NCBI RefSeq assembly: GCF_010183535.1
Contig: NC_071332.1
Location: forward strand, 1,302,001 to 1,366,000
DNA: 64,000 bases
Direction: 5' to 3'
DNA from: Caenorhabditis remanei
Taxonomy: Eukaryota; Nematoda; Chromadorea; Rhabditida; Rhabditidae
Shown: piece by piece, positions 58,616 to 64,000 of the stretch
How the letters are laid out: every line of letters begins with the position of its first letter
How positions within the stretch are numbered: the stretch's first letter is position 1
Position numbers and translations under genes: made by a program
The notes under the pieces: model-generated
What the model was told of the DNA's origin: nothing
The model's database searches: none
What the model saw: the letters and a program-made list of their open reading frames with translations, nothing else

Positions 58616-59484
58616 CGCTAAATACTTTTTTTCATAAAACTTAATTTCAATAAAATTTTTGTTACCGCCTGACCTATGGTAGTGAAATCCCAGGCGCCAC
58701 TAAAAGGGTTGTGATAAATGTTTGCCGATGCACCATAAAAATGCTCATTGCTTATTCACCCATTATTTTCGAAAAGCCTTCATCCCCTGCTTCCAGAAGC
58801 GTCTCTCACTCATTAGAGACGTCAGCAGCCGTTAAGAATAATAATAGGCATTGATGACCACTCAGTCAAACAACTAAACGAAATGGAGGGAACGACTAAT
58901 ACTCATTTAGCTCAAAACTTTCTAAGCACCTCTCCGTCTTTTCCAAAAACTTTTTGATCTACGACCTCGTCTTGTTCTTGAAATTAATGACATCTAGACA
59001 TAGCAAACCTGTCAAGTGTGCTCAAAGAGCAACTCCGTGACTAGTACAAAATATCACCAAGGAGAAAAAGGGAAAGCCTTTGAGCCGTGGCAACTTTTTG
59101 TTCGTGTATGTTCCATATGAACCCCTCTTTGTCGGCCTCTTATTTATTTTTTGTCTTTTTTCTGGGGTGCCAAGCCATTCGTCATCCGTTGACGCCTCTG
59201 GGACATCTTCATTTTCTTTTGTTTCACTCTCACACCGTCAATGAATTTTTCGGGAGAGGGAGGAACGCCATTGGGGAACGGAAAAAACTCCAGTTGTACT
59301 TTGACGTATTTTAATTTTTCATCCCGAGAGAGAAAGCTGTTTGGTCTTTTCGAATATTTTGTCCTTTTATTCTTTTAAGTTTTGTCTATTGGAGAAATGT
59401 AAAGTTTTGCTCTAAATATATTGCACAAAATATTTCCTCACTGTGGCGCCACGGTGTCAGATGATGTTTCCATATGACAAATTT

Positions 59485-61085
59485 GTATTCATTCTGTAGA
59501 TCAAGTTAAGGACTTCACTTTTGCAGTTGAACGTTTTTTGATAGCTCTTCTAGGTTTCGAGATACGCGATGTTGAAGTTAGGCGCCTGATACCAAGAGAA
59601 AGAGAGGAGGGCGTAGAGAAGCTAGAGTGTCTGACTTCCCTGCGTCTCTCTCTCTATTTCTTTCACTATCTATCAATAGCGTGACAAGGAATAATCAGTT
59701 AAAGTAGATATTATTCAAACTATATAATTGGACGTCATGTTTTTGTTTTCCCAGTAAATTAAAAATGCAAGTTTTAGCTGTTTTTGTAGGAAATTTGCAG
59801 ATTTTGGACGTTTCTCGGGAATGGAAAAAATTTGTGAATTTTTAATTTTTTAAAAAAAATTTTGAGTAGATAAACTCAAGAGCTTCATTTTTGTAGTTGA
59901 CAGTTTTTTGATAGCTATTCAGAGTTTTGAGATATGACCCTGTAAAGTTAGTGCTAGAACGATCGAGCGTTGTGAAGTGTCGTTTTTTGACTGTAATTTA
60001 CAAACTCAAATAATTGTCAAAAATTGAAATTTTTTTATGGTTTTTGTAGAAAATATCAAGGACTACATTTCTGTAGTTGACAACTTTTTGATAGATTTTC
60101 AAGCTTTCGAGATACACGCATTTAAAGATACCAAGAGATGAGGGAGAGGAGCGAGGGAGAGAGCGCAGAGAAGCTGGAGTGTGTGACTTCTCTGCGCTCT
60201 CTCTATTTCCTTCTTATTGCAGATTTCTGCGTATATCTCAAAGGCTATAAGAATAACCAAAAAGTTATCAACTGGAGATTTAGGTTCACAGACTGATGAT
60301 TCAAAAATTTTCCCCTTATTTTTTTCGCCCCTTTTTTAAACCCTATTTTCACCTGTAAATCCTAGAAATTGGGTCAAAAACTAGGAAAAATTACAAAAAA
60401 CGTTCATTTTCCGGTTTCCAGTCAATTTTTCATTGATTTTATCCTATTTTTAACGGGAAACCCGAATCTTTTTAAATTGGTCAAAAATAACCTCGAAAAA
60501 CTGTCAAAAACGGAAAATGTTAGCAATTTCTAGCCGACTGTCACCAGCTGTCTATATTCTGTTTTCAAGAAATTTGCGCATTCGCAAGCAAATGTGGAGA
60601 GCGCAGAGAAGCGAGAGTGTCTGTCATCTCTGCGTCTCTCTCCCTCCCCTATAAACTTTGAAGACGCATATCTCAGAAGCGTTAAGAGCTATCAAAAAGT
60701 TGTCAACTACAAAAATATAGAGCATGAAATTTCTCAAATTTTTTTAGTTGAAAACTTTTTGAGATCTCTTCAGGTTTTTGAGATACGCGTGTTCAAAGTT
60801 AGGTAGCAGAGGTAGTGTGCGCAGAGAAGCGAGAGTGTCTGACTTCTCTGCGTCTCTCTCCCTCCCCTATAAACTTTGAAGACGCATATCTCAAAAGCGT
60901 TAAGAGCTATCAAAAAGTTGTCAACTAACAAAATGTGTAAAATGTCAAGTAGATTATTTTTATAGTTAACAACTTTTTGGCTGCTCTTCGCGTTCTTGAG
61001 ATTTGGGCAGTCAAAGTTAGGTAGCAGATGTAGAGTGCGCAGAGAAACGAGAGTGTCTGGCTTCTCTGCGTCTCTCACTAGCTAA
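59485..61085. repeat. Dense cluster of family B foldbacks
   Basis: Full or partial copies at about 59490-59690, 59865-59960, 60050-60270, 60590-60730, 60740-60930 and 60950-61080. The GCAGAGAAGCGAGAGTGTCT / CTTCTCTGCGTCTCTC core recurs in most of them. Two adjacent copies (60590-60930) share AACTTTGAAGACGCATATCT, so part of the cluster grew by local duplication. Confidence 0.75.
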
Positions 61086-63281
61086 TGTCTATTCCCTTGT
61101 AGTAAACCAATCTCTTTCCCAAAAAACCTTCTTTCCGTTCCATCCAGACATGACAAAGTCCAATTGCCCGCCGGGTAATTGAGTTCCCTACATCAAAAAT
61201 CGCATCTCTATGATTCACCTATCAAACGTCATGTTATTCTTCCGGTTTTTTCCCCAATCTAATCAGGAAATGTTTATTTATATTTAGAGGGGTTTTTGTT
61301 TTGACTTCCAAAAAAAACTTCCTAATTGCTTAATTTCAGTGGCTCCATATTATCCAGATGACGTGTAGTCTTCCCCTCGTTTCAAACCTATTAAAACGAA
61401 AGTCAATATATTTTTTCGCCAGACTAAAACCCGCCCGAAAACTAAACTTCTCAACTTTAATTAGACACCTGAAGCGTGTCTTTTTCCCTATTTTTTTGCC
61501 ATTTTTTTGACTTGGATGACTCAAAAAGTCGTGTAGTTTGAGCTAGACAAACTATTTTTTGTTTCTTTCTAGACTTTTGTCAAGATAAAAAAGAGTGAAA
61601 AAAATTATAAGTTCCGTATTAAAAGCTCTGTCTAGAGACGGCTAGAGAAGGTTTTCAGTTCAGTTGTTTTTGTTTTCTGAGTAGAGTTTTTTCTAGTCAC
61701 TATGTATTTTTACGGGAAACGTGTCAAGTACGTGGAATGGGAATCATTGAGAGGTATCAGGAAATCAGGATCACAGGAAAAGGGGGCGGAGTTAGAGGTA
61801 CGCTCAACAGGCTTAACTTGCTTATGGCAAAAATAAAATTCACTGAGTAGCGACTTGAAACGTGATACTCAGCGAAATTGCACCTTATCGCACTACCAGG
61901 GTGCCAAGGTTGATAAACTTCACTCAGTATCGCCTTTGAGTCGCTACGCAGCATTTTTTTGCAATTCCCTGAGTGGCTGGAAAATAGGCTTTGACCAAAT
62001 GCACCATTTTTGAGTCATTTTTTCAGCTTTATCCGCTTTTTTTGCTCAAAAACTCATTTTTTCGACTAAAAACTTTAGAAAATAAAAAGTTTTGCGCAAA
62101 AATGGTGATAATGGTGCATTTGATCGAAAATCAGTTGAAAATGTTCGAAATCTCAGATTTTTAAACTAAAAATACATTTCCGGGCACGAAAATTTTTTGC
62201 GATGAAATGGTGCATCTGCACAGTCAAAAAAGTTGAAAAACTCATTTTTTGGCCGAAAATTCTATTTTTGGTTTATTTTCAGAGCGAAACCCGTTCAAGA
62301 CCCTTAATTTGTGACTAACACACAAGCAAAACACAATACCTCAGAAAGTTTGAAAATCATAATACCATTGGTATAGTACTCAGATTGGCGTGGTGCCAGG
62401 TCTCTGTTTCCAGTAAGAAAATGTCACTCAGTATCAAGTTCCGTGAGTCGCTACGCAGTGAAAACTCCTCCCAGAATATACGAGTTTTTTATTAGAGCGC
62501 ATTTGCAGACCTCCCTGACAAAACCTAATCAAAAGGTTTTTCTGATAACAACAGAATGTTTGGATATTACCTTTAGAGCGCATTTTCACACCTGTTTGAC
62601 AAAGTCGTTAAATCTCAAAATGTTTTGAAGTTTGCTTTAGAGCGCGTTTGCAGACCTTCAAAACTACCAAAATCTGTTAGAGCGTTTGCTACGCTGAGTG
62701 CCAGTGATGCAATCGCGCTCTATCGAAAAAGCCGTTGGTACAGTTCCATGGTGCCAGGTTTCTAGATCGTGAGTCGCTACGCCGTAAACGGTGTTTGGAA
62801 TTATTGAGGTTTTTTTTTAAATAGTTTTCACAAAAGTACCAAAACTCCGTGTCTTCCAGACATGCGTAACCTAGACTATGACCAAGAAATCAGAAACATT
62901 TTCGACTTTTCAAAATTCACTACCCCCCGCCCTTTTTGAACCGGAGGCGATTTGTGCCGCCCGGTTTGTTCTGCATTTCCCTCCCCCCTCCCCCTTTTTT
63001 TGGCTCCATCTCCCTCTCTTCCGCTCCTCCCTCTTTTTCACACAAACTGATGTTCTTCTTCTCCTCCTTCTATCTTTTCCTTTACTTCTTCTTTTTCATT
63101 TTTTCCGCAAAAGGCTTCTTTTCTCATCCATTAATTATTTATGATAACTTTTTGATTTGGTTTGGTGGGGTGAATGAGCAAATACGAAGAAAATTTCTCA
63201 TATGAAATTCGAGCTTTAGTGCTAATCCCTATAAACTTTGTGTGTCCGTCACAAGACTGTCTTTATTCTATAAAAAACTTT

Positions 63282-63636
63282 GGCTCTATTTCAGTTTAGA
63301 TGACTTTTAAAAATCGAACTCCCTTAAAACACTTAGACGTCCCTCTAAGCATTTAAGCGTCTTTTGGGGTTTCAAATATGCGCGAAAATGTTTAAACGTC
63401 CCAAAAACATTTAGACGTCCCTTGAAATCCAAAAATTTGGTTTTAAATAATTAGACGTCCCTTCAACACTAAAAGATTGAAAGTGTTCAAGGGACGTCTA
63501 AATATGTTTTGGGACATTTGATGGTTTTTTTGGGACATTTGATGGTTTTTTGGGACGCCTAAACATTTAAAAGGACGTTTCAGTGTTTTAAGGAACATTC
63601 GAGTTTTCAAAGGACATCTAAACTGGAATAGAGCCA
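63282..63636. repeat. Family F foldback, copy 3
   Basis: GGCTCTATTTCAGTTTAGAT at the left and ATCTAAACTGGAATAGAGCC at the right, with internal GGGACGTCTAAAT units. It ends about 65 bp before the next start codon. Confidence 0.8.
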
Positions 63637-63699
63637 AAACTTTTTTTATTTCTATTAAAAAAATTTCTATAAAAATATTTTTCAGTTTTCCTCTCCAAT

Positions 63700-63938
63700 A
63701 TGCACATCACCACCAGAAATCCATCGAGTAGTTTCATCTTCATCTATCTCATCCTTATCCTTCTATTCCAAGTAGTCGCGTGTGCAGTCATCATTGATAG
63801 TGATTATAATGTGAGCTCCGATGACGAGCCGGTGACAGAAGCGTCGTCCACCCGAAAACGGAATTGCACTCGGCAGCCGGCGATCATCGACAAGTTGTTG
63901 AATGGCACCGGATACAACAAGTTCCGGATACCAAGTGG
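63700..63938 (+). CDS. Probable Cys-loop ligand-gated channel, first exon (partial)
   Basis: 79 complete codons from an ATG that follows TTTTTCAG, a probable trans-splice acceptor. Residues 12-29 (SFIFIYLILILLFQVVAC) are a signal peptide. An acidic, Ser/Thr-rich stretch follows, then IIDKLLNGTGYNKFRIPS, which fits the first helix of the extracellular domain in GABA/glycine-receptor-like subunits (pattern I-hydrophobic-D-x-L-L...Y...R-P/I). The donor could be GTAAAA at 63939 or GTGGGT at 63935. The rest of the gene lies beyond the window, so the family call rests on one short motif. Confidence 0.45.
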
Positions 63939-64000
63939 GTAAAAATGGTCGAGAATAGAAATACTTTTCAAAAATAGAAAATGTTTTTGCATAATCCGAG

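Larger units (their letters stand above)
52018..63699. other. 11.7-kb stretch without a recognised gene
   Basis: Contents: a family Q element (ends CAGGGTCA and TGACCCTA) at 52571-53226 and a second at 56100-56313, with a CGACTCA.../GAGTCGCC tract inside; family J copies; tRNA-like composites; family L copy 2 (54597-54787); an AT dinucleotide tract; family B clusters; GAGTCGCTACGCAG-type tracts at 61840-61950 and 62400-62780; pyrimidine-rich runs near 55140-55200 and 62980-63110; and family F copy 3. Short open frames are compositional. The last few hundred bases are the presumed promoter of the gene at 63700. Confidence 0.5.

Noticed and set aside
62878..63205. Overlapping frames rich in Phe, Pro and Ser
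   Set aside because: Product of a C/T-rich tract; two frames are equally open and no domain is visible.

Overview
The window is animal nuclear DNA, and everything in it points to a nematode of the genus Caenorhabditis. The introns are AT-rich with consensus GTAAGT/TTTCAG ends. Several start codons lie a few bases after a TTTCAG-type site, as expected for trans-spliced leaders. The gene families are typical of the genus: Srg-type chemoreceptors, a GT92 (DUF23) glycosyltransferase, a nematode globin and a Gi/o-like G-alpha. The species cannot be fixed from sequence alone. Foldback (inverted-repeat) elements are unusually dense in every intron and intergenic stretch.

Layout. 0.1-5.3 kb: two serpentine receptor loci on the minus strand; the first is intact, the second has an in-frame stop. 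6.5-13.6 kb: a plus-strand five-exon gene for a RING-like zinc protein. Its second intron carries a foldback element interrupted by a near-perfect 1.45-kb palindrome, and its third intron carries two tandem, intronless minus-strand genes resembling the conserved region of Elongin A. 14.7-18.0 kb: a seven-exon GT92 glycosyltransferase with a GA instead of GT at one donor. 18-29.6 kb: no gene recognised; a 159-bp satellite array (22.05-23.05 kb) and many dispersed repeats. 29.7-33.7 kb: a plus-strand globin with a predicted N-myristoylation signal and Tyr at the proximal-ligand position. 34.0-38.1 kb: a convergent minus-strand eight-exon G-alpha gene whose introns hold two tRNA-Leu(CAG) genes and two copies of a GC-rich structured repeat. 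38-49.7 kb: repeats only. 49.7-50.3 kb: a two-exon Gly/Tyr-rich secreted peptide. 50.4-51.7 kb: a third tRNA-Leu, a third copy of the GC-rich repeat and a broken tRNA-Leu. 52-63.7 kb: repeats, including tRNA-like composites and a cluster of foldbacks. 63.7 kb to the end: the first exon of a probable Cys-loop ligand-gated channel.

The chemoreceptors, G-alpha and channel would each act in neuronal signalling, but nothing shows that they are co-regulated. No operon is evident. The most distinctive content is architectural: nested genes, foldbacks inside foldbacks, and the GC-rich repeat that travels with tRNA-Leu and folds into conserved hairpins.
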